The notes beneath the pieces are model-generated. The model had not been told where the DNA came from. It ran no database searches and saw only the letters and a list, made by a program, of their open reading frames with translations. Made by a program: the position numbers and the translations under genes. Positions 1 through 8,100 of a stretch of 11,514 nt of DNA are shown one piece after another; within the stretch, counting starts at the first letter, position 1; the number at the start of each line of letters is the position of its first letter. Source of the stretch: an uncultured Treponema sp. (GTDB lineage: Bacteria; Spirochaetota; Spirochaetia; Treponematales; Treponemataceae); contig CAMWPF010000023.1 in assembly GCA_947176045.1 (NCBI GenBank), positions 1-11,514 on the forward strand. Direction: 5' to 3'.

Positions 1-413
1 ATGCGTACTTGGTCTTCATACCGCTCCAAAAACGGAAGGAAACGAAGAATCCGCTGCCGGAATACCTTGTCGATTCTGCGGAAAAGGAGGCCCTGCGCTC
101 CGAAAGCCAGAACGGGCCGAGCACTCATGAAAATCCGGCAAAATACAACGCCATGTTTGAGCGGCGTGCGAAGAAAGGACAGTGCTTCTTCCAGCCGTAC
201 CTTGGATGCAGGGAATTCAGCTGCTTCTTCAAGTTGGTTGACCCGGAACGCGAGCAATCCGAACCAATACATGAAACGCGGGATTTGGGATTCATGCTGT
301 ACGACATGGATTATTCAGATCCGCACAATATCACGCCCGCTTTTTTCAATGCCAGAATCGAAAACGGCGTCGTCCGCATTCCCAACTGGAACAGCGAAGA
401 GGTGAGAAAATGA
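1..413 (+). CDS. cas5c: Cas5c (Cas5d/Csd5 family), 5'-truncated by the window edge
   Basis: In type I-C systems Cas5c replaces Cas6: it cuts the pre-crRNA at the base of the repeat hairpin and stays on the 5' handle as a Cascade subunit. The reading frame is open from base 3, with no convincing start, so the N-terminal part is off-window. About 136 residues are visible. Family hallmarks are the stretches MFERRAKKGQCFFQPYLGCR and DLGFMLYDMDY, followed by PAFFNARIENGVVRIP near the C terminus. The usual family length is roughly 210-250 residues, so about the last half is here. Its active-site residues cannot be placed with confidence in this fragment. The TGA stop overlaps the cas8c ATG by 4 nt, which suggests translational coupling. 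An overlapping frame-1 reading frame from base 1 has no family resemblance and is not the gene. Confidence 0.93.
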   Translation, partial: AYLVFIPLQKRKETKNPLPEYLVDSAEKEALRSESQNGPSTHENPAKYNAMFERRAKKGQCFFQPYLGCREFSCFFKLVDPEREQSEPIHETRDLGFMLYDMDYSDPHNITPAFFNARIENGVVRIPNWNSEEVRK

Positions 414-2197
414 TATTGCAGGCATTATATGACTATGCGCGGAGAAAGGGCGGAGATATTCCTGAAGACGGGTTTGCAAACGTCGAGATAAAGCACCTCA
501 TCAAAATCACTGAGGACGGCGCCTTCATTGATTTTGTCTCAACCGTGGAAGACAAGAAAGGAAAAATATACACGCACCTTCCCAAACAGGTCGAGCGGAC
601 TTCGGGGGCAAAAGCCTCGCTTCTATTGGACAATGCGGGCTATGTCCTCGGAGTTCCAAAGCAAATACCAGAATCAGATCCTCAAAAAGATAAAAAGCAG
701 GCGAAGGAAGAAAAATCTGCAAGAGTGAAAAATGAACTCTTCATAGGCAAGATAGAAGAGCTGTACGAAAAATGCAGCGGCAATACGGGCGTCGCCGCCG
801 TACACAAATTCTACACAGAGAACAGGAAGAACGGATTCGATGCTGTTTCGGCATCCAGCCTCTGGGAAGAAGTGCAGAAATCGACAGGGATGCTTTCCTT
901 CATCCTCGAACATGAGGACGCGCTGGTCGCGCAGCATGACGACGTGGCGGCCTACCATCGGAATGCGCTTGCCGAAGCCGAATCAGCAGGCGGAAAAGAA
1001 TCCGGTTCCGACAAGGCAGGAATCTGCCTCATCACGGGAGAAAAATCGGCAATCGCACGGCTTCATCCTGCAACTCCCATTTTGAACAGCAAAAGCGTTG
1101 CGAAACTTGTCGGATTTCAAGTAAACAGCGGATATGATTCCTACGGAAAGGAACAGTCGCACAACGCGCCCGTCTCTGTAAAGGCTGCGGCAGCATACAC
1201 GAACGCGCTGAACTATTTGAAGGACTCTCCCAAAAACAGGTTCTTCATCGGCAGCGACACAGTGGTGTTCTGGGCGGAAAAAGGCGGCAAGGCAAATGAA
1301 TTTGAAGGCGCCTTCGCATCGTTCTTCAACCCGCCCAGAGACAATCCAGACAAGGGTGTCGCACAGGTAAAAAGCCTGCTTTCCGCCGCGTACACGGGAA
1401 AACTGGAAGAGATTGATTCAAACTTCTACGTCCTCTGCCTGTCTCCCAATGCCGCACGAATTTCCGTACGGTTTTGGGAGACAGGAACAGTGAGGGATTT
1501 TGCGAGCAGAATCAGACAGCATTTCGATGACTTTGAAATCGTACGCGCGCCCTATGATCCGGAATGCCTGAACCTCTACCATATTTTGTCGTCAGTAGCG
1601 TTGGAACGCAAAATAGAGAATGTCGCTCCCAATCTGATAGGAGCCATAATGCAGTCCATTTTACGCGGACTGCCGTATCCCGCCACCTTGCAGCAGCAGT
1701 GCATTAGAAGAATCAGGGCGGAGCAAAAGGTTACGCGGGAACGCGCGGCAATCTTGAAAGCGTATCTGAATAGATTATATAGATACAACAACAGCAGCAA
1801 GGAGGTGCTTGTGTCTTTAGACAGAAAATGTTCGGACAAAGGGTATCTGCTAGGACGCTTGTTTGCAGTTCTAGAAAAAGTGCAGCAGGACACCCATCCT
1901 GGACTGAACGCAACAATTACCGACCAGTTTTATGGCTCGGCTTCTACAAATCCGGCGACTGTTTTCACACAACTGCTCAAATTGAACCAGCATCATTTAA
2001 GCAATTACGAAAGCAAAGGATTGAAGACAATCCGGGAGAAAGAGCTTGGGGAAATAATGAATGCAATCGACCACTTCCCCACTCATTTGAATATGAACGA
2101 GCAGTCGCAATTTGCAATCGGCTACTATCATGAGAAGCAAAGCTTCTTTGAAAAGACAAATACATCTGACAAATCTGAAGGAGAAAACGGATTATGA
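410..2197 (+). CDS. cas8c: Cas8c (Csd1), large subunit of type I-C Cascade
   Basis: This is the large subunit of the I-C surveillance complex. It recognises the PAM and helps recruit Cas3. The protein is 595 residues, within the usual range for Csd1. Conserved blocks visible are CLITG (206-210) followed by ARLHP (216-220), SYGKEQSHNAPVS (244-256), TVVFWAE (284-290), and LSPNAARISVRFW (344-356). The segment from ARLHP to SYGKEQ looks a little shorter than I recall for the family. The start at 410 is supported by an AGAGGTGA ribosome binding site ending at 405 and by the ATGA overlap with cas5c. The stop overlaps the cas7c start in the same way. The last 128 residues form a helical C-terminal domain that is probably also made separately as Cas11c. 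No frameshift or internal stop is seen. Confidence 0.96.
   Translation: MILQALYDYARRKGGDIPEDGFANVEIKHLIKITEDGAFIDFVSTVEDKKGKIYTHLPKQVERTSGAKASLLLDNAGYVLGVPKQIPESDPQKDKKQAKEEKSARVKNELFIGKIEELYEKCSGNTGVAAVHKFYTENRKNGFDAVSASSLWEEVQKSTGMLSFILEHEDALVAQHDDVAAYHRNALAEAESAGGKESGSDKAGICLITGEKSAIARLHPATPILNSKSVAKLVGFQVNSGYDSYGKEQSHNAPVSVKAAAAYTNALNYLKDSPKNRFFIGSDTVVFWAEKGGKANEFEGAFASFFNPPRDNPDKGVAQVKSLLSAAYTGKLEEIDSNFYVLCLSPNAARISVRFWETGTVRDFASRIRQHFDDFEIVRAPYDPECLNLYHILSSVALERKIENVAPNLIGAIMQSILRGLPYPATLQQQCIRRIRAEQKVTRERAAILKAYLNRLYRYNNSSKEVLVSLDRKCSDKGYLLGRLFAVLEKVQQDTHPGLNATITDQFYGSASTNPATVFTQLLKLNQHHLSNYESKGLKTIREKELGEIMNAIDHFPTHLNMNEQSQFAIGYYHEKQSFFEKTNTSDKSEGENGL
1799..1807 (+). promoter_or_regulatory. 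Internal ribosome binding site for cas11c
   Basis: AAGGAGGTG inside the cas8c coding sequence contains the full GGAGG core (1801-1805), with 5 nt to an in-frame GTG. Such a match inside a gene is unusual, and it sits where type I-C cas8c genes start their small subunit. Within cas8c it encodes the Lys-Glu-Val of SSKEVLVSL. Confidence 0.75.
1811..2197 (+). CDS. cas11c: Cas11c small subunit, internal in-frame start within cas8c
   Basis: Type I-C loci lack a separate small-subunit gene. In characterised systems the 3' end of cas8c is translated on its own to give Cas11c, which lines the Cascade belly. Here an in-frame GTG at 1811 (Val468 of Cas8c) lies 5 nt after the ribosome binding site AAGGAGGTG (1799-1807), the strongest site I noticed in the window. 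The product would be 128 residues, starting (M)SLDRKCSDKGYLLGRLFAVL and ending with the Cas8c C terminus. That is close to the expected size of about 14 kDa. Its start falls at the boundary between the Cas8c body and its C-terminal helical domain. The ribosome binding site and frame are seen directly; the function is inferred from the family. Confidence 0.8.
   Translation: MSLDRKCSDKGYLLGRLFAVLEKVQQDTHPGLNATITDQFYGSASTNPATVFTQLLKLNQHHLSNYESKGLKTIREKELGEIMNAIDHFPTHLNMNEQSQFAIGYYHEKQSFFEKTNTSDKSEGENGL
2177..2183 (+). promoter_or_regulatory. Ribosome binding site of cas7c
   Basis: GAAGGAG lies at the end of the cas8c coding sequence, 10 nt before the cas7c ATG at 2194. With the 4-nt ATGA overlap it supports that start. 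A strong site of its own fits the need for several Cas7c copies per Cascade. Confidence 0.6.
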
Positions 2198-3060
2198 GCA
2201 AACTGGAAAAGCGGTATGACTTCGTGCTGTACTTTGATGTGAAAGATGGAAATCCGAACGGAGATCCCGACGCCGGAAACCTTCCCCGCATAGATGCGGA
2301 AACAGGCAGCGGAATCGTCACCGATGTTTGCCTGAAGCGAAAAGTGCGCAATTATGTGCAAATAACAAAAGGAAGCGAAGCTGGATATGACATCTTTGTG
2401 AAAGAAAAGGCTGTTTTGAACAGGGAAATCGACAAGGTGTATGAGGAACTGAACATCAAGGCGAATGAAAAGCAGAAGGCAAAGGGCGAGGATGTGGAGA
2501 AAGGCCGTGCAGCATTATGCGCGAAATTCTTCGACATCAGGACGTTCGGCGCAGTCTTAAGCACCGGGGCAAATGCAGGACAAGTCAGAGGCCCGGTGCA
2601 GCTTACGTTCGCACGCTCCGTCGAACCAATCGTCTCATTTGAACACAGCATCACACGGATGGCCGTTGCAACCGAAGCAGAGGCAGAAAAGCAGGGCGGG
2701 GACAATAGAACCATGGGGCGGAAGTACACGGTTCCATACGGCCTGTACAGGACATACGGGTTCATCTCACCACATTTTGCCGCAAGCACAGGATTTTCTA
2801 CAGATGATCTGGAACTTTTATGGAAGGCGCTTTCTGAAATGTTCGAATATGACAGATCCGCCGCACGGGGACTGATGACGACGAGGCGGCTTGTCATTTT
2901 CGAGCATAATTCAGCGCTTGGTTCAAAACCTGCCGATGAATTGTTCAACAGGGTCAAGGTCGAGCATACGGGAAACACCCCGGCACGGGATTTTTCGGAC
3001 TACACCATAACCCTTGACGGACAATCCTTGACAGAAACGATGACAACTGTTTCTGTTTGA
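2194..3060 (+). CDS. cas7c: Cas7c (Csd2), crRNA-binding backbone of type I-C Cascade
   Basis: This RAMP-fold protein polymerises along the crRNA spacer to form the Cascade backbone; I-C complexes carry several copies. The 288 residues match the normal family length. Typical motifs are NPNGDPDAGNLPRID (20-34), TDVCLKRKVRNYV (43-55), FFDIRTFGAVLS (112-123), QVRGPVQLTFARS (130-142), FEHSITR (149-155) and DRSAARGLM (220-228). The start overlaps the cas8c stop (ATGA) and has its own ribosome binding site at 2177-2183. The stop is one base before the cas4 start. The protein looks intact and ordinary for its family. Confidence 0.97.
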   Translation: MSKLEKRYDFVLYFDVKDGNPNGDPDAGNLPRIDAETGSGIVTDVCLKRKVRNYVQITKGSEAGYDIFVKEKAVLNREIDKVYEELNIKANEKQKAKGEDVEKGRAALCAKFFDIRTFGAVLSTGANAGQVRGPVQLTFARSVEPIVSFEHSITRMAVATEAEAEKQGGDNRTMGRKYTVPYGLYRTYGFISPHFAASTGFSTDDLELLWKALSEMFEYDRSAARGLMTTRRLVIFEHNSALGSKPADELFNRVKVEHTGNTPARDFSDYTITLDGQSLTETMTTVSV

Positions 3061-3061
3061 G

Positions 3062-3703
3062 ATGCATCCGGAATCTGACTATCTGCCGCTCAGCGGGCTT
3101 CAACATTTGCGTTTTTGCTCGCGGCAGTGCGCCTTTATACATATAGAGCAACTCTGGGTTGAAAATTTCCTTACAGCCGCGGGACGCGTCCTCCATGAAA
3201 AAGTCCATAGCGGAATCGCAGAATCCCGGAACGCGGTGAAGACAGAACGCAATTTGAACATTGCATCCCGTACGCTTGGACTTGCCGGACAGACGGACGC
3301 GGTTGAATTCTATTCTGACGGAACCGTCATACCGGTTGAGTACAAGCACGGCAAACCAAAAGGAGACACAAGCGATGAAGTCCAGCTGTGCGCCCAAGCT
3401 ATTTGTCTGGAAGAAATGCTTGGCTGCAAAATTACGGAAGCAGCCTTGTACTATTTTAAAATCAGAAAAAGGCTGGCAATACGTATTACAGATGAATTGA
3501 GGAAGGAAACCGCCGATTTGGCAGACCAATTCCATCATCTTGTAAAGGATGGCAGGACACCTGTCGCAGACTTTTCAAAAAAATGCGAAAGCTGTTCTTT
3601 TTTGGATTCCTGCTTTCCGGATTCCGCAGGAAGGAAAAAATCTGTGGATATATACATAAAGCGAAGAATCCGTTCAGATGCAATCCCAGACGATGATTTA
3701 TGA
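3062..3703 (+). CDS. cas4: Cas4, RecB-like nuclease of the adaptation module
   Basis: Cas4 is an iron-sulfur nuclease that works with Cas1-Cas2 to choose PAM-bearing prespacers, trim them and set their orientation. The 213 residues are a normal length for I-C. Cluster cysteines are present: Cys19 (with Cys23 nearby) at the N terminus, and Cys175, Cys178 and Cys184 in KCESCSFLDSC. The RecB-like active site is complete in outline: His45 (GRVLHEKVH), Asp79 (GQTDAVEF), Glu93 and Lys95 (VEYKHGK), and Gln108 and Gln112 in the helix that follows. It begins one base after the cas7c stop. I see no ribosome binding site of its own, so translation probably depends on coupling to cas7c. It is followed 7 nt later by cas1. 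Confidence 0.95.
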   Translation: MHPESDYLPLSGLQHLRFCSRQCAFIHIEQLWVENFLTAAGRVLHEKVHSGIAESRNAVKTERNLNIASRTLGLAGQTDAVEFYSDGTVIPVEYKHGKPKGDTSDEVQLCAQAICLEEMLGCKITEAALYYFKIRKRLAIRITDELRKETADLADQFHHLVKDGRTPVADFSKKCESCSFLDSCFPDSAGRKKSVDIYIKRRIRSDAIPDDDL

Positions 3704-3710
3704 GGCGGCC

Positions 3711-4742
3711 ATGCAAAGATTTCTCTACACACTCTACATAACGACGCAAAAAACATATCTGCACAAAAAAGGCGAATCAGTCGAAGTGGTCCTAGACAAA
3801 GAGGTGCTGGCGCTGATTCCGTTGATTACATTGGAAAGCATCGTCTGCTTTGGAAACATATACGTAAGCCCGTTCTTATTGGGCGCCTGTCCAAAATACA
3901 ATGTTACAATAAGCTTTCTTTCGCGCACTGGAAAATTCTTGGCAAGGGTGCAGGGGCCTGTCGCAGGAAACGTCCTCTTGCGGAAGGCTCAGTACAGAAT
4001 GTCGGACGACAAGGCGAAATCAGCAGAAACAGCAAGATACTTCATAACCGGAAAGCTGATGAACCAGAAGACCGTCTTGCAACGAGCCGTCCGTGACCAC
4101 AAGGACAAATTGAACGCTGAAAAAATCCAAGGCGCAATAGAAAAATTGAACGGCAGCCTGCTCAAAATCGAACAGGAAACAGAATTGGACAAGCTGCGAG
4201 GAATCGAAGGCGACTTTTCCGAAACGTATTTCTCCGTCTTTGATGAACTGATTACATCACAAAAAGATAATTTCAAATTTGAAGGCAGAAACCGCCGGCC
4301 GCCGTTAGACGCAGTGAACGCCATGCTGTCGTACGTGTACACTCTTTTATATCATGACATGATCAGCGCGTTGGAATGCGTCGGATTGGATCCGGCAGCA
4401 GGCTTTTTGCATAGAGACAGGCCGGGAAGATTGAGCCTCGCATTGGATTTAGTCGAAGAATTCCGTCCGTTCTTTGCAGACAGGCTTGCATTGTCACTGA
4501 TAAACCGAAATGAAATAGGCGCAAGTCAGTTCGAAAAAACAGCAAGCGGAGCCGTCATTATGAATGACGAAGCGCGGAAAACCATTATAACAACATATCA
4601 AAAAAGGAAGGAGGCCGTAGTGATCCATCCATATGTTGAAAAAAGAATGCACCTGGCAATTTTATTCCATACGCAGGCAAAACTGTTGGCGAGATATATA
4701 CGTGGAGACATTGATGGATATCCAGTCTATATTTGGCGGTAA
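3711..4742 (+). CDS. cas1: Cas1 integrase (type I-C)
   Basis: Cas1 is the metal-dependent integrase that, with Cas2, inserts new spacers at the leader end of the array. The chosen ATG at 3711 gives 343 residues starting MQRFLYTLYITTQKTYL, the usual I-C Cas1 N terminus. It is preceded by GAGG (3702-3705) with 5 nt spacing. The frame is open back to an ATG at 3678, but that start would overlap cas4 by 26 nt and add 11 residues not typical of the family. Likely metal ligands are Glu166 (RGIEGDFSETYF), His234 (GFLHRDRPGR) and the acidic cluster Asp246/Glu249 (LALDLVEEFRP). All are present, so the enzyme appears functional. It stops 18 nt before cas2. Confidence 0.95.
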   Translation: MQRFLYTLYITTQKTYLHKKGESVEVVLDKEVLALIPLITLESIVCFGNIYVSPFLLGACPKYNVTISFLSRTGKFLARVQGPVAGNVLLRKAQYRMSDDKAKSAETARYFITGKLMNQKTVLQRAVRDHKDKLNAEKIQGAIEKLNGSLLKIEQETELDKLRGIEGDFSETYFSVFDELITSQKDNFKFEGRNRRPPLDAVNAMLSYVYTLLYHDMISALECVGLDPAAGFLHRDRPGRLSLALDLVEEFRPFFADRLALSLINRNEIGASQFEKTASGAVIMNDEARKTIITTYQKRKEAVVIHPYVEKRMHLAILFHTQAKLLARYIRGDIDGYPVYIWR

Positions 4743-4760
4743 AAGAAAGGGAATTGCCAT

Positions 4761-5048
4761 ATGATGATGCTTGTCAGCTATGATGTCGCACAAGATGAGA
4801 AAGGCGAAAGACGCCTGCGCCGCGTCGCAAAACTACTGGAAAATTACGGACAGCGTGTGCAGTTTTCAGTGTTTGAATGCCTTGTCGATCCAGCGCAATG
4901 GATAGAATTAAAGTCAAAGCTTTTGAAAGAAATAAATGCTGAATATGACAGCCTGCGGTTCTATAACCTAGGAGCAAACTGGCAGAGAAAAGTAGAACAT
5001 ATTGGACAAAAAGAACCGCTGAATCCCCAAGGCGTTCTTATTCTATAG
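4761..5048 (+). CDS. cas2: Cas2, adaptation partner of Cas1
   Basis: Cas2 is a small ferredoxin-fold protein that bridges two Cas1 dimers in the spacer-integration complex. The 95 residues match the family. The N-terminal strand LVSYDVA carries the conserved Asp8. SVFEC (36-40) and DSLRFYNLG (63-71) are also typical. Three consecutive ATG codons (4761, 4764, 4767) are possible starts. The first is chosen because AAAGGGA (4746-4752) lies 8 nt before it. It is the last gene of the operon, and its stop is 147 nt from the first repeat. Confidence 0.95.
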   Translation: MMMLVSYDVAQDEKGERRLRRVAKLLENYGQRVQFSVFECLVDPAQWIELKSKLLKEINAEYDSLRFYNLGANWQRKVEHIGQKEPLNPQGVLIL

Positions 5049-5195
5049 GCATCGCGAACCTAAAGCAGGCGGAGCGATTGAATTACCTATCTTCTTTTGT
5101 TACAATAAGATACAGATATGATATTTTCGTTGCAAGGCAAGTTCGCGATTCTCCCGTGTTAATTTGCTGTATTGCAATGAATTAGTCATAATGCC
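5049..5195 (+). promoter_or_regulatory. CRISPR leader
   Basis: This non-coding, fairly AT-rich stretch lies between cas2 and the first repeat. It is the leader because the opposite array end carries the degenerate repeat. It contains a perfect inverted repeat: ATCGCGAAC at 5051-5059 and GTTCGCGAT at 5141-5149. The repeat starts just after the cas2 stop. The leader should hold the array promoter and the site that directs Cas1-Cas2 insertion at repeat 1. The role of the inverted repeat is not known from the sequence. Confidence 0.85.
5164..5192 (+). promoter_or_regulatory. Candidate array promoter hexamers
   Basis: TTGCTG (5164-5169) and CATAAT (5187-5192) are spaced by 17 nt. The -10 matches consensus at 5 of 6 positions, but the -35 is weak. 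Transcription would then start at about the first bases of repeat 1, which is later than expected. An alternative is TATGAT at 5117-5122 with a poor -35 upstream. Neither is convincing by sequence alone. Confidence 0.25.
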
Positions 5196-8100
5196 GTCGC
5201 TCCATCACAGGAGCGTGAATTGAAACCTCTTTGATCGATCGAAGCGACTTGTATAAAGCTGTCGCTCCATCACAGGAGCGTGAATTGAAACAACCTTACC
5301 ACGGAATTACACCACTGTCAAGCATTGTCGCTCCATCACAGGAGCGTGAATTGAAACTAGCATATTAACTTGAGCCTTTCGCTGCTGCAAAGTCGCTCCA
5401 TCACAGGAGCGTGAATTGAAACTTAAGAGCATTACCGATCACGATGTGGAGAATAGTCGCTCCATCACAGGAGCGTGAATTGAAACTCGAGCGTGCTAAT
5501 CGGTGCGGTTCTCGTTATAGTCGCTCCATCACAGGAGCGTGAATTGAAACCAGTCATGCCCGCCCCTAGCCGCAAGACCGCGGTATGTCGCTCCATCACA
5601 GGAGCGTGAATTGAAACTCGCTTCGGAAACGCTGCCGGAGTGCTGATATGGCGTCGCTCCATCACAGGAGCGTGAATTGAAACTGAATGATCGTCGGGGC
5701 GGTCGTGTTGTCGGACCTGTCGCTCCATCACAGGAGCGTGAATTGAAACCCTACTTATCATGCCAAAGAGTTTGGTACCTACGTCGCTCCATCACAGGAG
5801 CGTGAATTGAAACATACCTTAAAAAAAAACCAAGAGGTGTGGTAAAAGTCGCTCCATCACAGGAGCGTGAATTGAAACCTTTGCGTCCATAACTCAATAC
5901 TAGCGCGAAATGATGTCGCTCCATCACAGGAGCGTGAATTGAAACCTTATATCTCGCTTGCGAACGGAAATGAAGCTCCGTCGCTCCATCACAGGAGCGT
6001 GAATTGAAACTGAAAGCTCGGATTAAAAAAATCGTACCTGGATTTGTCGCTCCATCACAGGAGCGTGAATTGAAACAACGCTAAGAAAACGTTTGTTGAA
6101 CGTGGTTACGGTCGCTCCATCACAGGAGCGTGAATTGAAACACCGCCGTCGCGGTCGTCTTGTTAGTCGAGGTGGTGTCGCTCCATCACAGGAGCGTGAA
6201 TTGAAACGTACAGGTCTGATTATATGCGTCCGTTTGCGGTACGTCGCTCCATCACAGGAGCGTGAATTGAAACAAGAGTACAGACACGCACCATATTACC
6301 TGAATCATGTCGCTCCATCACAGGAGCGTGAATTGAAACATTGTTTTAATAACAAGGCTTTTCAGGAGGTGTGTCGCTCCATCACAGGAGCGTGAATTGA
6401 AACTTGATGAACGCCCTTACGTTTGTACTCTTTCCAATTGTCGCTCCATCACAGGAGCGTGAATTGAAACGAAGAGTGTATCACTAATCCGCCAAAGGAG
6501 GACGCGTCGCTCCATCACAGGAGCGTGAATTGAAACCAAACTCAGTCACAAGGTATCGGATTACAATGGTGTCGCTCCATCACAGGAGCGTGAATTGAAA
6601 CTGCACTCCATAACTGTGTAAACGTTGACTATCAAAGTCGCTCCATCACAGGAGCGTGAATTGAAACGTCTCCACGGTCAAAATCGATCCGCGGCCGCCG
6701 GGTCGCTCCATCACAGGAGCGTGAATTGAAACCAGACAGTAGTCGCCGGATACCCCGAATGCCTCAAGTCGCTCCATCACAGGAGCGTGAATTGAAACAC
6801 GGTCAACAGAAAAAGGAAGTCCGGCGTATTGTCAAGTCGCTCCATCACAGGAGCGTGAATTGAAACTAAGGGGGTGCATGTGAGTATGCCAGATGCCTTC
6901 GTGTCGCTCCATCACAGGAGCGTGAATTGAAACACAGTCTTATTCTACTGGAGGTTCTTCCCCCAGTCTGTCGCTCCATCACAGGAGCGTGAATTGAAAC
7001 GGTGACGCCTATCAACACTCCTGTTAAGATTTCTTGTCGCTCCATCACAGGAGCGTGAATTGAAACAAGAGGGCGCCTACCAGGCGAAGGTGACGGAATT
7101 GTCGCTCCATCACAGGAGCGTGAATTGAAACACCTCCGTGATGTCTATTTCGTGTTCCGCAGGAAGGTCGCTCCATCACAGGAGCGTGAATTGAAACAGC
7201 GGCGAGTTGCCGATCTGACGTCTGCGGGACTTGTCGCTCCATCACAGGAGCGTGAATTGAAACTTTTGTGTCTCGCACACCTCCTGAAAAGCCTTGTTGT
7301 CGCTCCATCACAGGAGCGTGAATTGAAACTCCGAGCCATTTGGTAATCGAACTCCTCTTACGACGTCGCTCCATCACAGGAGCGTGAATTGAAACATAAA
7401 AAAAAGCCGGGAGACGTGGTAAATCTCTCGGGTCGCTCCATCACAGGAGCGTGAATTGAAACTCAGGGCCTCACGGGGAAAACCATCGCAATAAGAGTCG
7501 CTCCATCACAGGAGCGTGAATTGAAACTGTTTAACCATGCTATAAATATCAGTGGCGAAATGTCGCTCCATCACAGGAGCGTGAATTGAAACACTACAAG
7601 GAGAGGTTTCCGCCAACTGCCTAAAAGTCGCTCCATCACAGGAGCGTGAATTGAAACGCTTACGATCCCAGCAAAGGCCCTGGAACTCCCGTCGCTCCAT
7701 CACAGGAGCGTGAATTGAAACTCAAATTAAGGTCTCTTGAAATCGAAAGGTTATGTCGCTCCATCACAGGAGCGTGAATTGAAACATAGTTAAAAAAAAA
7801 CCAAGGAGTGGTAATCCGTCGCTCCATCACAGGAGCGTGAATTGAAACATGGTTAAAAAAGAACCAAGGAGTGGTAATCCTTGGTCGCTCCATCACAGGA
7901 GCGTGAATTGAAACTTTTAGTTCTGCTCCGAAAATGCTTGACAACGGAATGTCGCTCCATCACAGGAGCGTGAATTGAAACTGTTTAACCATGCTATAAA
8001 TATCAGTAGCAAGAGTCGCTCCATCACAGGAGCGTGAATTGAAACTGATAAACAGGACTTTGGTGAGTCACTCTTTGATCGTCGCTCCATCACAGGAGCG

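Noticed and set aside
3678..3710. Upstream ATG codons at 3678 and 3693 as the cas1 start
   Set aside because: They overlap cas4, add residues not typical of Cas1, and are not better supported than ATG 3711, which has GAGG at the right distance and the usual N terminus.
1..5048. A novel or hybrid CRISPR subtype or extra accessory gene
   Set aside because: Every gene has a clear type I-C counterpart in the standard order, with no insertion, fusion or unexplained gap over 20 nt between genes.
5227..8080. 10-nt match CTCTTTGATC between the start of spacer 1 and the end of spacer 44
   Set aside because: A 10-mer match is expected by chance among 90 spacers, and the bases before it in spacer 44 are TCA, not TTC.
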